In this document: positions 1 to 10,147 of the stretch, piece after piece
Numbering within the stretch: position 1 is the stretch's first letter
Layout of the letters: every line of letters begins with the position of its first letter
NCBI RefSeq assembly: GCF_004331075.1
Contig: NZ_SJNX01000002.1
Location: forward strand, 248,001 to 312,000
Direction of reading: 5' to 3'
DNA: 64,000 nucleotides
DNA from: Acinetobacter brisouioides
GTDB lineage: Bacteria > Pseudomonadota > Gammaproteobacteria > Pseudomonadales > Moraxellaceae
Notes under the pieces: model-generated
Databases searched by the model: none
What the model saw: only the letters and a program-made list of their open reading frames with translations
What the model was told of the DNA's origin: nothing
Translations under genes and position numbers: made by a program

Positions 1-451
1 GCTGCGGGTCGTAAGGGTTGTTGACATTAAAACGCTTTGCCGTTGCAGGCATAAGTTGCATTAAACCTTGTGCTCCAACAGGAGAGCGGGCATTGCTATT
101 AAAACCTGACTCGGTATGCATGATGGCTTTGATTAAACCTTCAGATAAACCATGCTGCTGTGCGGCATGATGAATAATCGGATCGAAGGCATCTTTATTT
201 CTACTATAACTCGGCAAAACCGCAGCCTCAGAACCACCCCAATTGTGGTAACTATGGATGTTACTGTCGGCATAATAAGTCACTTTGACTTTGGTCAAGT
301 GTGAACCACTTTGCTTACGATTGGTGAGCAATGGCGTGCCGTTACGATCTTCATAGGTATAAATTTGCCCAGCATGTGTTACAGAAGCTATCCATAAGCA
401 ACTTCCGCAACAATAAATAGACAGCAGTGCAATTTTGTTTAATATTTTCAT
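1..451 (-). CDS. Partial soluble lytic transglycosylase (SLT domain), C-terminus beyond window
   Basis: The first 150 residues are visible on the minus strand; the gene runs off the left edge. Residues 1-27 form a signal peptide ending in a THA-G type site, so the enzyme should act in the periplasm. Residues 30-45 resemble the short DUF4124-like beta segment (IYTYEDRNGTP) found in front of some transglycosylases. The SLT fold starts near residue 90: the catalytic glutamate is E114 in HTESGFN, followed by the GAQGLMQLMPATA signature. Family knowledge: such enzymes cleave the MurNAc-GlcNAc bond of peptidoglycan and form 1,6-anhydro ends. The start ATG at 451 is the only one that gives a complete signal peptide. 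The exact subfamily cannot be set without the C-terminus. Confidence 0.85.
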   Translation of the reverse strand, partial: MKILNKIALLSIYCCGSCLWIASVTHAGQIYTYEDRNGTPLLTNRKQSGSHLTKVKVTYYADSNIHSYHNWGGSEAAVLPSYSRNKDAFDPIIHHAAQQHGLSEGLIKAIMHTESGFNSNARSPVGAQGLMQLMPATAKRFNVNNPYDPQ

Positions 452-720
452 TGTTGTGTTTACCAGTGAATGCTCTGCGCAAACAATTGTATTTGATTGT
501 AACAGTAAAACTGTACATGCCGAGCTTTTTAACAAGCTTGATTTAAAAAATCAAGTCAAATTGTTTCAGTAATTAGCAAAAAAAAATTAATTTTTTTTAA
601 GCCACGGTCCCTTGACATAAATAACCCACTGATAAATAAGTAAAATTAAATAAGGTTAAAAAATAACCAATTTGTTTCTAAGCCTTAGTCAACGGACTAT
701 CCCCCCTGTCAAGGGTATAG

Positions 721-765
721 TTATCCACAGCTTTATCCACATTTTTTGTGGAAAACTGTGGATTG
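721..765. promoter_or_regulatory. Cluster of DnaA-box-like 9-mers with dyad symmetry
   Basis: Two perfect TTATCCACA 9-mers stand in the same orientation at 721-729 and 733-741. They are followed by two inverted, imperfect copies, TGTGGAAAA near 748 and TGTGGATTG near 757. The block also forms a large imperfect hairpin (ATCCACAG against CTGTGGAT). Short A and T runs lie about 130 bp upstream. The rest of the 485-bp gap between the transglycosylase and ttcA holds no gene. dnaA, dnaN and gyrB are not in this window, so this is more likely a DnaA-binding regulatory or titration site, or a chance cluster, than the main origin. Confidence 0.45.
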
Positions 766-935
766 ATAAAAAATTCATCTATTTCAAAATCTGACTACTG
801 ATTTAAACAATTTAGGAAGCTTTGGAAACATTTTGATGACAATAAAAAATATGTGAATAAATTTGTATGTACAGATGCGAAGTACCCTCGAATCGGCTAA
901 AATTGCGCGATATTTTTACCAAGAGTTTGCTGTCT

Positions 936-1841
936 ATGTACTCTCCTGTTGAATCCAGTCAAGGATTTAATTTCAAACCTGAGCTTCCAACCAGTTCAGC
1001 TTATTATCGCCTTTTGAAAAAACTTCGTCGTCAAGTCGGCCACGCCATTCGTGACTTTAAAATGATCGAGGACGGCGATAAGGTCATGGTTTGTATTTCT
1101 GGAGGAAAGGACAGCTATACCCTGCTCGACATTTTGTTGCAGTTTAAACGTATTGCACCGATTAATTTTGATGTAGTGGCCGTCAACCTCGATCAGAAGC
1201 AGCCTGGTTTTCCAGAAGAAGTTTTACCTCGTTATTTAGAAGAAAATAACATTCCGTATTACATTCTTGAAAAAGACACTTATAGCATTACCAAACGCCT
1301 AACCCCTGAAGGCAAAACTTACTGTGCAGTTTGTTCACGCCTACGTCGTGGCTCGCTCTATGGTTTTGCACAAGAAATTGGGGCGACCAAGGTTGCACTG
1401 GGTCATCACCGCGATGATATTCTTGCGACATTCTTCCTAAATCTATTTCATGGCGGTAGCCTTAAAGCCATGCCACCAAAACTATTGTCTTCAGACAAAA
1501 AAAATATCCTGATTCGCCCACTGGCGTATGTGGAAGAGAAAGACATTATTAAATATGCAGAAATGCGTAAGTTTCCAATCATTCCATGTAATTTGTGTGG
1601 TTCGCAGGAAAATCTGCAACGTGCCATGTTGAATGAAATGTTACGTGAATGGGATGCCCAGTACCCGAAACGCTTACATAGCATTTTTGGTGCACTACAA
1701 AACGTGTCGCCATCTCAACTGGCTGACCGTGAACTGTTCGACTTTGAAGCGCTCGATTCACAACGCGAATTCGATTTTAAAGATCCAGAAGGCATGAAAA
1801 AGCGTCTGGATGTGGTCAATTTGAGCTTTGCAGCGGACTAA
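936..1841 (+). CDS. ttcA: tRNA 2-thiocytidine(32) synthetase TtcA
   Basis: TtcA thiolates cytidine 32 in the anticodon loop of certain tRNAs, using ATP, an Fe-S cluster and a sulfur donor in the cytoplasm. The 301-residue protein has the PP-loop SGGKDS at residues 55-60. It has a CxxC pair at 130/133 (YCAVC) and another at 218/221 (CNLC), which carry the cluster in this family. The reading frame is open upstream to an ATG at 867, which would add 23 residues. I chose 936 because the protein then begins in the usual family way, and a purine stretch (AAGAG) lies upstream. It is a single-gene unit closed by a strong hairpin. Confidence 0.93.
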   Translation: MYSPVESSQGFNFKPELPTSSAYYRLLKKLRRQVGHAIRDFKMIEDGDKVMVCISGGKDSYTLLDILLQFKRIAPINFDVVAVNLDQKQPGFPEEVLPRYLEENNIPYYILEKDTYSITKRLTPEGKTYCAVCSRLRRGSLYGFAQEIGATKVALGHHRDDILATFFLNLFHGGSLKAMPPKLLSSDKKNILIRPLAYVEEKDIIKYAEMRKFPIIPCNLCGSQENLQRAMLNEMLREWDAQYPKRLHSIFGALQNVSPSQLADRELFDFEALDSQREFDFKDPEGMKKRLDVVNLSFAAD

Positions 1842-1863
1842 AATTAACAAAAATCGCATGAGA

Positions 1864-1890
1864 AGGCACAACCATAAAAAGGTTGTGCCT
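1864..1890 (+). terminator. Intrinsic terminator after ttcA
   Basis: A perfect 10-bp stem (AGGCACAACC / GGTTGTGCCT) with a 7-nt loop lies 22 nt after the ttcA stop codon. A mixed T-rich tail (CTATTATACTTTATT) follows. Confidence 0.75.
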
Positions 1891-2044
1891 CTATTATACT
1901 TTATTACTATTTCTGTGTAATTTGCCGCACTCGTCTACAAAAAAACCATTTTTTTCGACAAGATCATGTTATAACAAGTCGGAGTACGGACAATGTGCAA
2001 AAAATGCATATACATCTAGAAATAAACAAATTAGAGGAATAACT

Positions 2045-2428
2045 ATGCCTGCTTTTCTATCGGAAGATTGGTTTTCTACAGTAGAACAACTTACTGCTCA
2101 GGCAGGAGACTTGAATTTACCGCCAGCATTAGAAAATCTAGCGATTAATTTTGTCGTCAACCAAACCAGTGGAAATACTGAACTTTCTCTTCATGGTGGA
2201 AAAATTCAAAAAGGCTTAGCAGACAACGCTAAAACAACTTTAAATATGGATGCGGAGACCTTGCGTAAAGTATTTCTTGAATTTGACATGACTGCCGCTA
2301 TGCAAGCATTTATGACAGGCAAAATAAAAGTTCAAGGTGATATGTCACAACTTATGGCTCTACAAACTGCGCGTCCAAGCCAAGAACAAAAAACGCTCTA
2401 TAAAGAAATTCTTCAGCATACTGCATAA
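2045..2428 (+). CDS. SCP2 sterol-binding-fold protein
   Basis: This 127-residue cytoplasmic protein has the SCP2 pattern: an FVVNQ..GNTELSLHGGKI strand region, TTLNMDAETLRKVFLE, then AFMTGKIKVQGDMSQLMAL. In the family this GKIKVxGD segment lines a hydrophobic lipid-binding pocket. The frame is open further upstream, but the ATG at 2045 has a good ribosome site (AGAGGA, 8 nt before) and gives the standard family length. There is no signal peptide. Bacterial single-domain SCP2 proteins bind lipids or fatty acyl groups. The ligand here is unknown, and the neighbours give no pathway hint. Confidence 0.85.
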   Translation: MPAFLSEDWFSTVEQLTAQAGDLNLPPALENLAINFVVNQTSGNTELSLHGGKIQKGLADNAKTTLNMDAETLRKVFLEFDMTAAMQAFMTGKIKVQGDMSQLMALQTARPSQEQKTLYKEILQHTA

Positions 2429-2447
2429 TTCAATCTGCAATTGCTAC

Positions 2448-2481
2448 AAAAAGGGAAGCTATTTATATAACTTCCCTTTTT
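2448..2481. terminator. Bidirectional terminator between convergent genes
   Basis: An 11-bp stem (AAAAAGGGAAG / CTTCCCTTTTT) with a 12-nt loop has A and T runs on the two sides. It can end both the SCP2 gene (+) and the MltF-like gene (-). Confidence 0.75.
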
Positions 2482-2483
2482 TG

Positions 2484-3602
2484 TTAGATATTAATCAACT
2501 GCTGATTTTGAATATGCTCTAAATAAGCACGGATACGGGTTACATATTGCAACGCTTGAAGATACCGTGCATTACTGGCTTGATGTCGCTGCAAATAAGC
2601 ATACATGTTCAACCAGTTATTTGGATCTTCTCCCTGTTTCTCCAATTGCTTCTGAATAAAAGTCACTGCACCCGGTCCCATATTATAGGCAATCAAGGCA
2701 TACCAGTGGCGATCTGGATTGGGGATGTATTCATATTTGCTCAAAAGCAAATCATAATACTTTGCACCACCTTGAATACTTTGTTCAGGATCGGTACGGT
2801 TTTCAATTCCCATTGCCTTTGCCGTATCGCTGGTCAGCATCATTAAACCGCGCACACCTGTTGATGACACTGAGTTGGGTTTTAAATAAGACTCCTGATA
2901 GCCCATTGCAGCCAGCATGTGCCAATTCAAATTGTACTGCTCAGCTGCCCGCTCGAAACTGGCACGATAAATCGGCATACGTTGCTGCAAATCGCGCTCA
3001 ATGGTATCCCAAGAGCCCTCATTCACCACATGATGATTGTAAAATGATGCCAAATGCTGAATTGCACCATTACTTTTGGACTGGCAAATAAAGCTACTTG
3101 CAGTTTGCGTTAAATGATCTTCTGCATCCTTAAAGACCAAATTTAACTGGGTATCTAGCCCATTTTTCTGTAAAACAGTTGCATCACCACAGCTTGCCGA
3201 AAATGACATTAAGCTCTTTTGGTCAATGCTCTGCATATCAGCATTCGTCAATGCAAGGTTGGCTTTGCCTTTAGCAACCCATTTTAAGGCTGTGGCATTA
3301 CTATCAACAATTTGAAAATTAAGCTGCACATTTAAACTTTGTGCATAGTTACGCATTAAGTCATAGCCGAAACCATGAAAATACTGTCCGTCATTAAAAA
3401 CAGTTGTTGGACTTTTTACTGCCACAACAGTCAGTGTATTGCTGCTGATGACCTGAGCATATTGGTTGCTTGCTTTACTGGCATTAATCGCATGTAAAGG
3501 TAACATAGCAAGCCCGAAAGCAAGGGCTTTGGTTGGCAAGGAAATTTTGAGATTGTGTAGGCGAAAACGCCTCCTATCTGCCAATGTTGTTGGATTGTGC
3601 AT
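2484..3602 (-). CDS. MltF-like lytic transglycosylase (solute-binding domain plus SLT domain)
   Basis: The 372-residue protein has an N-terminal signal region (hydrophobic residues 24-40) and an SBP_bac_3-like module at about 55-205 (TLTVVAVKSPTTVFNDG, FGYDLMRNYA, KANLALTN). The SLT catalytic domain is at about 215-360, with the presumed catalytic glutamate E237 in GYQESYLKP and the STGVRGLMMLT and AYNMGPGAV signatures. This is the MltF layout, although shorter than E. coli MltF (about 500 aa). It should cleave peptidoglycan glycan strands in the periplasm, with the first module binding peptide stems. The ATG at 3602 has GGAG 5 nt upstream. The start may lie internally, because the first 20 residues are unusually basic for a signal peptide. 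Confidence 0.85.
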   Translation of the reverse strand: MHNPTTLADRRRFRLHNLKISLPTKALAFGLAMLPLHAINASKASNQYAQVISSNTLTVVAVKSPTTVFNDGQYFHGFGYDLMRNYAQSLNVQLNFQIVDSNATALKWVAKGKANLALTNADMQSIDQKSLMSFSASCGDATVLQKNGLDTQLNLVFKDAEDHLTQTASSFICQSKSNGAIQHLASFYNHHVVNEGSWDTIERDLQQRMPIYRASFERAAEQYNLNWHMLAAMGYQESYLKPNSVSSTGVRGLMMLTSDTAKAMGIENRTDPEQSIQGGAKYYDLLLSKYEYIPNPDRHWYALIAYNMGPGAVTFIQKQLEKQGEDPNNWLNMYAYLQRHQASNARYLQALQYVTRIRAYLEHIQNQQLINI

Positions 3603-3986
3603 GGTGACTCCGCGACAGGGAATTAACTACCCAATGAAGTGAGCAAGCCCAGACTTCAATTAGTTGATCAACGTATGTTTAGGGGGCAGTCATGAGGTCA
3701 TTTAAAATGACATAAATAGACAAATGAAAACTAAGTCACATAAAAATCAACGACCTAGATTAAAAAATAACCAAGAATAAATAAGAGTTGCGCATAATAT
3801 CGACATAGAAATTAAAAGTCAAACTTTTAAATTGCTGGCAGGCCAAAATAAATTTACTCTCCTCTTTGAAAAACTGCTGAATGTTATACGCGAAACAGAT
3901 GGTGAAACCATGAATAAAATGCTGCTATATGTAAGCAATTCAATATAGATTTTTAAAATAAGAGTTTTTATTTAATGGTTTATTTA
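3603..3986. other. Gene-free leader and intergenic region upstream of the MltF-like gene
   Basis: This gap holds the long leader of the MltF-like gene on the minus strand, with a perfect palindrome GTTGATCAAC near 3664 and a TGAAGT/ACTTCA pair nearer the start. A small TCATTTAAAATGA dyad sits near 3698. I see no convincing gene and no riboswitch class I can name. Confidence 0.4.
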
Positions 3987-4454
3987 TCAATAAGATATTC
4001 CAATAATATACCAATTCTTCCGACCACTTGGCGTATATACCTGAACCTCATCATCGACAGACTTGCCTAGGCATGCTTTCGCCATCGGTGACTGCAAAGA
4101 AACATAGTCTTTATTGCCATAAATTTCTTCATCACCCACGATACGAAATTTGACCGTTTCTTGTTCATCATTCTCCAATTCTACCCAAGCACCAAAATAA
4201 ACCTTGCCTTGCTGCTGAGGGTGATATTCAACTTTTTGCGCAACTTCAAAAAGCTTGGTGAGGTAACGAATTCTGCGGTCTATTTCCCGTAATTTTTTTT
4301 TGTTGTAATGATAATCAGCATTTTCTGAGCGATCGCCTAAACTAGCTGCCCATGACACGATTTTAGTAATTTCTGGTCGTTCCTGTCGTAGCAAATGATT
4401 TAATTCATCTTGCAAACGCTGATAACCTTCAGCAGTTAATAATTTCCGATCCAT
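3987..4454 (-). CDS. greB: Transcript cleavage factor GreB
   Basis: GreB enters the secondary channel of RNA polymerase and stimulates cleavage of backtracked RNA. The protein has an N-terminal coiled coil with the tip GDRSENADYHYNKKK, whose acidic residues act at the polymerase active site. The C-terminal FKBP-like domain ends in PSGRKNWYIIGISY. The basic KKKLREIDRRIRYL segment distinguishes GreB from GreA. With the ATG at 4454 the protein is 155 aa, close to the family norm (about 158). An in-frame ATG at 4484 would add 10 residues. It is a single gene followed by AT-rich DNA. Confidence 0.93.
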   Translation of the reverse strand: MDRKLLTAEGYQRLQDELNHLLRQERPEITKIVSWAASLGDRSENADYHYNKKKLREIDRRIRYLTKLFEVAQKVEYHPQQQGKVYFGAWVELENDEQETVKFRIVGDEEIYGNKDYVSLQSPMAKACLGKSVDDEVQVYTPSGRKNWYIIGISY

Positions 4455-4695
4455 AACAAATTCCAACTTTCCGAGCATTCGCATTTGTCATGCTCTTTTG
4501 ACCACAATAACAAACACAGCATAAGCGGGCATTGTAATCATTGATATATAAAAATTTAAGCTCAACTGAACATAAATTTAAATATTTACATAGCATCAGT
4601 AAGATATGTCTTCATTATGGATATTTTACACGCCCAAGATACCCATCTAAATTGCACTTATTTTAACCACTCAATTGTTTTTACACTAAAATCAG

Positions 4696-4724
4696 TTGTC
4701 AAAGCATATTTTTCCTTATATGAT
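4696..4724 (+). promoter_or_regulatory. Sigma-70 promoter of tRNA-Ser
   Basis: TTGTCA (4696-4701) and TATGAT (4719-4724) are separated by 17 bp. The -10 element ends 10 bp before the mature tRNA 5' end. Confidence 0.65.
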
Positions 4725-4734
4725 AGCGCACATT

Positions 4735-4824
4735 GGAAGCGTGGCAGAGCGGTTTAATGCACCGGTCTTGAAAACCGACGAGGGTGTGAGTCCTCCGTGA
4801 GTTCGAATCTCACCGCTTCCGCCA
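4735..4824 (+). tRNA. tRNA-Ser (anticodon UGA)
   Basis: The gene is 90 nt with encoded CCA. The acceptor stem GGAAGCG pairs with CGCTTCC, the T-arm contains GTTCGAATC, and there is a long class II variable arm, as expected for serine. The anticodon loop CTTGAAA gives UGA, which reads UCA-family codons. Confidence 0.95.
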
Positions 4825-4830
4825 AATACT

Positions 4831-4864
4831 AAAAAGCCCTTACATATTTTGTAAGGGCTTTTTT
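4831..4864 (+). terminator. Intrinsic terminator after tRNA-Ser
   Basis: The stem AAGCCCTTAC / GTAAGGGCTT with a 7-nt loop is followed by a six-T run, 6 nt after the CCA end. The remaining 210 bp up to the next gene are AT-rich with no recognisable feature. Confidence 0.85.
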
Positions 4865-5078
4865 ATTTAAATCGAGAAAATAAAATTTCAAAAATATCAG
4901 TAAAAGCCAAATCTAAAAAACTGGGCATGACATAAAAAATATAATGTTTATCTTTTAAATTTTTTACTTTTCAATACATAAAAAACTGATTGATTTATTA
5001 GAAAATTAAATCAGCATAATATCTGTTTCTAGACTAGGGTTTTATTATCATCTATCACCTCTTTACTCCTCACTTCTT

Positions 5079-6200
5079 TTATTCAGCTATTTCTTTTATA
5101 GAAGGAGGCAAAAGATGATGACGCTTTAATAATGTCCGCACCACATTTCTAGATATTCCCAGTAATTCACTGGTTTTAGCCTGATTAGAAAATGATGATG
5201 AATATGCAGTCGCAATAATCATGCTTTCTAAAGTATTCCATAAATCACCAGAAGAAGATTGACTCGATGCGTAGATTTTCTTTAACTGCGACTCAATAAT
5301 CTGATAGGGAGATAATGCCGTGTTGATTTCATCATCTGTATTCGTGACAGGTTGCGCTGAACGATACTCCATATTTTTGAATATCTGATTAAATTTTAAA
5401 TGCTCAGCCTGAATTAACGTCCCTTCAGTTACAAGCACAGCATAATGTGCAATATTTTCTAGCTCCCTAATATTTCCAGGCCATAGATACGTCAGTAATT
5501 GCTGAATTGCAGACGCAGAAATCTGTAAGTTATCAGAACGTCTTACCTTGGTTAAATAATGCTGAACAAAATATTCAAACAGCGGTAAAATATCCCCCTT
5601 ACGCTCCCGTAATGGTTTTAGCTCTAATTGGGCAATATTAATACGAAATAGTAAATCCTGCCGAAATTGCTCAGCTTGTACGGCCTGCTCCAAATCAATA
5701 TTGGTTGCTGTGACCAATCGAATATCAACAGGAATAGCTTGTCTAGCACCTAATTTTGTGACTTCTTTTTCTTGTAATACTCTAAGTAATTTGACCTGCA
5801 AGCACAAAGATAAATCACCAATTTCATCCAAAAACAGTGTTCCGCCATGTGCAGCCTCAAACCATCCTTTGCGTTGCTTGATTGCGCCAGTAAATGCTCC
5901 TGCTTCATGACCAAATAATTCACTCTCAGCTAATTGCTCATTGATGGCACCACAATTCACCGCAAGAAATGGGCCTTTTCTCCCACTTAAACGATGAATA
6001 TGCTGTGCAACCAGCTCCTTACCTGTTCCCGTTTCACCACGAATTAGAATAGGAGCATCACTTGGTGCAAGGCGTTCAATTAATTTTAATAATGACTGTG
6101 AAGCTGGGTCATGAAAGACCAGAGCTTTGGCTCGTACAGTCAAAGGCTGAGTGTGCTCACCCTCCAAAGTAAACACATTTGTGAAAGCAAAATTATTCAT
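5079..6200 (-). CDS. Sigma-54-dependent transcriptional activator without a sensor domain (SfnR-like)
   Basis: The 373-residue protein goes almost directly into a sigma-54 AAA+ domain. It has Walker A GETGTGKE (55-62), the sigma-54 contact loop GAFTGA (101-106), Walker B TLFLDE (121-126) and the [11 protein letters not shown] region. It ends with a Fis-type helix-turn-helix ([19 protein letters not shown]). There is no receiver, GAF, PAS or V4R module, so activity is probably set by expression level, as known for PspF/SfnR-type short activators. It most resembles the SfnR group of Pseudomonas and Acinetobacter (sulfone and sulfonate use), but that assignment is from memory. The divergence of the regulator's own expression signal is not evident. 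A -24/-12 promoter lies before the neighbouring channel gene and is the obvious local target. Confidence 0.88.
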   Translation of the reverse strand: MNNFAFTNVFTLEGEHTQPLTVRAKALVFHDPASQSLLKLIERLAPSDAPILIRGETGTGKELVAQHIHRLSGRKGPFLAVNCGAINEQLAESELFGHEAGAFTGAIKQRKGWFEAAHGGTLFLDEIGDLSLCLQVKLLRVLQEKEVTKLGARQAIPVDIRLVTATNIDLEQAVQAEQFRQDLLFRINIAQLELKPLRERKGDILPLFEYFVQHYLTKVRRSDNLQISASAIQQLLTYLWPGNIRELENIAHYAVLVTEGTLIQAEHLKFNQIFKNMEYRSAQPVTNTDDEINTALSPYQIIESQLKKIYASSQSSSGDLWNTLESMIIATAYSSSFSNQAKTSELLGISRNVVRTLLKRHHLLPPSIKEIAE

Positions 6201-6364
6201 TAACCAAGTAAATCCATCGGCTTTATATATTGTGAGTATATTAATACGCTCTTTATTCTTGGCTTATACTTATTTCTACTGCATTTATTCAATATCTTGT
6301 TATGCTTCTGGGCAACACAAGTTTAATTTAGGCAGATCAAGTCAGATTGACCTACCTAAAGAGA

Positions 6365-7231
6365 TTAAAACACTTTTAATAATCGAACATTAATACGATT
6401 ATTTTCTTTAAAGCCATTTTCAACGGCAAGATCACGCCCATAAGCTAAAATCACATTGGTGCTTGCGGTTGGTGAATATGCCGTCCCAACCCAAAACTTT
6501 GTTTGCTGATAACTTTGTGTCTTAATGCCATTTTGCTTGGTATCACCTGCATCAGTATAAGACAGCCCTGCCCGTAGATCTAAGCGATCATTAATAAAAT
6601 AACGAGTATTGGTTTGCAGCTGATACCCTGTATTCTGCTTTAAAGTTCCTCCACCAACGGCATCATTATTTTGACCATAAAAAATAATATCGGCGGCCGC
6701 ATCCCATGCCCATTTATCTGTCAAGCGTTGACTATATGCCGCCTGAAGATCAAGTTTGTAACGGTTCTCACCGAAATTTAAAGAGTCATGTTTATCATAA
6801 TTACCTGTTGGTAAATACAAATAAGGGGTAAGCCCAAAATAAGTCTTATGCTCTGGATTATTGAGCAACCACACAGGGGCAGCCAAAATAATATCTCCTA
6901 GTCCACTGGCTGAACCCAATGCAGAAATATCACCTTTCGCTTTTAATTCACCAAATGGCACTAAAATTTGTGGGGCAACACGTAAACCTGCAATATCTGT
7001 ATAATGCACAAAACGAGCAATCCCAACATTTGAATCCAGTTTCGGGTCACCTGACAATTTGTCACTTCCTGCATACAGCGCATCGCGACTTGCAGATTGT
7101 AAATACAGCAAAGCTAGATTTGTCCCCGCTGGAGCAACATCATAATCACCCGCATCCAAATCTACTGCCTTCGCTTGTGATGCAAAAGCTGCTAATAATA
7201 TTGCCGTTGTTATTTTCAAATTAAATTTCAC
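6365..7231 (-). CDS. Outer-membrane channel of the phenol-degradation MetA-like transporter family
   Basis: The 288-residue protein has a signal peptide (about 1-22, ending SQAKA). The rest consists of alternating amphipathic strands with a C-terminal phenylalanine (RLLKVF), as in outer-membrane beta-barrels. Signatures such as APQILVPFG, GLGDIILAAPVWLL, FGLTPYLYLPTGNYD and INDRLDLRAGLSY fit the Phenol_MetA_deg family. The start is GTG at 7231 with AGGA upstream; a TTG at 7252 gives a longer frame but no ribosome site. Members are thought to take up hydrophobic or aromatic compounds; the substrate here is unknown. A sigma-54 promoter lies 70-87 bp upstream and a sigma-54 activator gene follows on the same strand 164 bp downstream. 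Confidence 0.8.
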   Translation of the reverse strand: MKFNLKITTAILLAAFASQAKAVDLDAGDYDVAPAGTNLALLYLQSASRDALYAGSDKLSGDPKLDSNVGIARFVHYTDIAGLRVAPQILVPFGELKAKGDISALGSASGLGDIILAAPVWLLNNPEHKTYFGLTPYLYLPTGNYDKHDSLNFGENRYKLDLQAAYSQRLTDKWAWDAAADIIFYGQNNDAVGGGTLKQNTGYQLQTNTRYFINDRLDLRAGLSYTDAGDTKQNGIKTQSYQQTKFWVGTAYSPTASTNVILAYGRDLAVENGFKENNRINVRLLKVF

Positions 7232-7265
7232 TGTTAATAATCCTGAACCCAAAAGTTTATTGTTT

Positions 7266-7286
7266 AAAATAGTCAGTGACTATTTT
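7266..7286. promoter_or_regulatory. 21-bp perfect palindrome in the leader of the channel gene
   Basis: AAAATAGTCA and TGACTATTTT flank a single G. The element lies between the predicted sigma-54 transcription start (about 7291) and the GTG start codon. It could be an operator for a dimeric repressor or a leader hairpin. Confidence 0.5.
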
Positions 7287-7301
7287 GGGTAGTTAATCTA
7301 T

Positions 7302-7318
7302 TGCAAAGTCGATGCCAA
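7302..7318 (-). promoter_or_regulatory. Sigma-54 (-24/-12) promoter of the channel gene
   Basis: On the minus strand the sequence reads TTGGCATCGACTTTGCA. The invariant GG and GC dinucleotides are separated by exactly 10 bp, matching the consensus TGGCAC-N5-TTGC closely. The encoded enhancer-binding protein is the adjacent gene. Confidence 0.7.
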
Positions 7319-7813
7319 AAATTAAGTTATTGTTTTTTATTATTTTATTTTAAAAATAAAAATAAATGATGCAAACCAAACAATCCTAAAGCTAAGAATC
7401 AAACAATATGTTTATTTTTAAACATCGTATATTTATTCAAAAATAAAACCCTTCTCTTTTTAATAAAAAACCTTATAATATATACAGGGTTGAGTAACAA
7501 GATTTTTTCACAGAGAACATAAACACTAACAATGAGGATTTATAATACTTAGCATCCCAAGCATTATTTTTTAAAATACATTTATTATAAAAACTAAAAT
7601 TAAATATGTTAAAAATAAAATAGAATTTCAAAAAAATAACAGTCGCGATAAAAATTTAAGCCTGATGATTAAAATAAAAATCTGATTATTTATTGATTAA
7701 CTTATTAATTTTAATTCTAAGATAATGCTAAATCTAACCCATAAACAAAACATGCCCGATAAAAAATAGGTAATTTGAAATATTTAAAAAGTATATTTCG
7801 CCATTTTTTAGAC
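7319..7813. other. AT-rich gene-free region upstream of the sigma-54 promoter
   Basis: About 500 bp are very AT-rich and have no plausible gene. It is a natural place for upstream activator sites. I only see a weak pair, AACCCT near 7448 and AGGGTT near 7487, which is not enough to call an enhancer. Confidence 0.4.
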
Positions 7814-7932
7814 AAAAAAAAGCCATACTCTGTCAGTAAGGAGTATGGCCAAAATAGGAAACTACAGCAGAATTCCCATATGCATTAGAATAACCATTTA
7901 ATCTTAAAAAAATCTTAATTTTTAAAAGGTTT
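7814..7932 (-). ncRNA. Candidate small RNA downstream of groEL
   Basis: On the minus strand a hairpin (GGCCATACTC against GAGTATGGC, 7822-7850) is followed by eight T residues, which is a textbook intrinsic terminator. It is not next to any gene end: groEL already has its own strong terminator at 8017-8049. A plausible promoter (TTGATA-16 bp-TAGCAT, 7937-7964) lies about 90 bp upstream, giving a predicted transcript of about 115 nt. No open reading frame of useful length is visible. I do not recognise an RNA family. Confidence 0.4.
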
Positions 7933-7936
7933 CCTA

Positions 7937-7964
7937 ATGCTAGTTGTTTCATTTTTCATATCAA
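7937..7964 (-). promoter_or_regulatory. Possible promoter of the candidate small RNA
   Basis: TTGATA (7959-7964 on the minus strand) and TAGCAT (7937-7942) are separated by 16 bp. Each is a partial match to the sigma-70 consensus. Confidence 0.35.
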
Positions 7965-8016
7965 TAACAAATTTTTAATTTTAAAACAAAGAGCCAGAAA
8001 CCATAAAAATCAGATT

Positions 8017-8049
8017 AAAAAAAATCCCCGCATCATGCGGGGATTTTTT
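8017..8049 (-). terminator. Intrinsic terminator of groESL
   Basis: The stem ATCCCCGCAT / ATGCGGGGAT is flanked by A and T runs, 20 nt after the groEL stop codon. Confidence 0.85.
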
Positions 8050-8068
8050 AGTAAGAACCGATGATGAA

Positions 8069-9706
<1,638 letters not shown>

Positions 9707-9760
9707 TTATTTACTCCGAATTTCTTGCTTTTTACTTGATCTGATATGAATAGTTGAAAA

Positions 9761-10051
9761 TTAGCCTTCTAGAACAGCTAAGATGTCAGACTCTTTCATA
9801 ATAAGTAACTCTTCACCGCTTACTTTTACAGTTGTACCTGCATAAGTACCGAACAATACTTTGTCACCTACTTTTACATCTAATGCACGAACGCCATTAT
9901 CTGTAATTTGACCGTTACCGACAGCAATCACCTCACCTTGAGCTGGTTTTTCTGCTGCTGAACCTGGTAATAAGATACCGCCTGCAGTTTTTGTTTCTTC
10001 TTCAACACGACGAATAACTACACGATCATGTAATGGGCGAATGTTGCTCAT
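9761..10051 (-). CDS. groES: Co-chaperonin GroES
   Basis: The 96-residue GroES begins [15 protein letters not shown]. It has the mobile-loop region [16 protein letters not shown], which docks on GroEL. The frame extends 15 codons upstream, but the ATG at 10051 has GGAG close by and gives the standard length. It forms the first gene of the groESL operon, preceded by a heat-shock promoter. Confidence 0.98.
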   Translation of the reverse strand: MSNIRPLHDRVVIRRVEEETKTAGGILLPGSAAEKPAQGEVIAVGNGQITDNGVRALDVKVGDKVLFGTYAGTTVKVSGEELLIMKESDILAVLEG

Positions 10052-10147
10052 ATAAAACTCCATCAGACTAAGTTTTGTTTCAATTAAAAACGGCACTTTT
10101 CATAATTTCTATGTGCCATCATCAATAACTGTTTGTGATGTCATTTT

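Noticed and set aside
721..765. Reading the DnaA-box cluster as the replication origin
   Set aside because: dnaA, dnaN, recF, gyrB, rpmH and parAB are absent nearby, and only two perfect boxes are present. I kept it as a DnaA-site candidate only.
7822..7850. Plus-strand terminator at this hairpin
   Set aside because: There is no T run on the plus strand and no gene on that strand ends nearby; the T run is on the minus strand.
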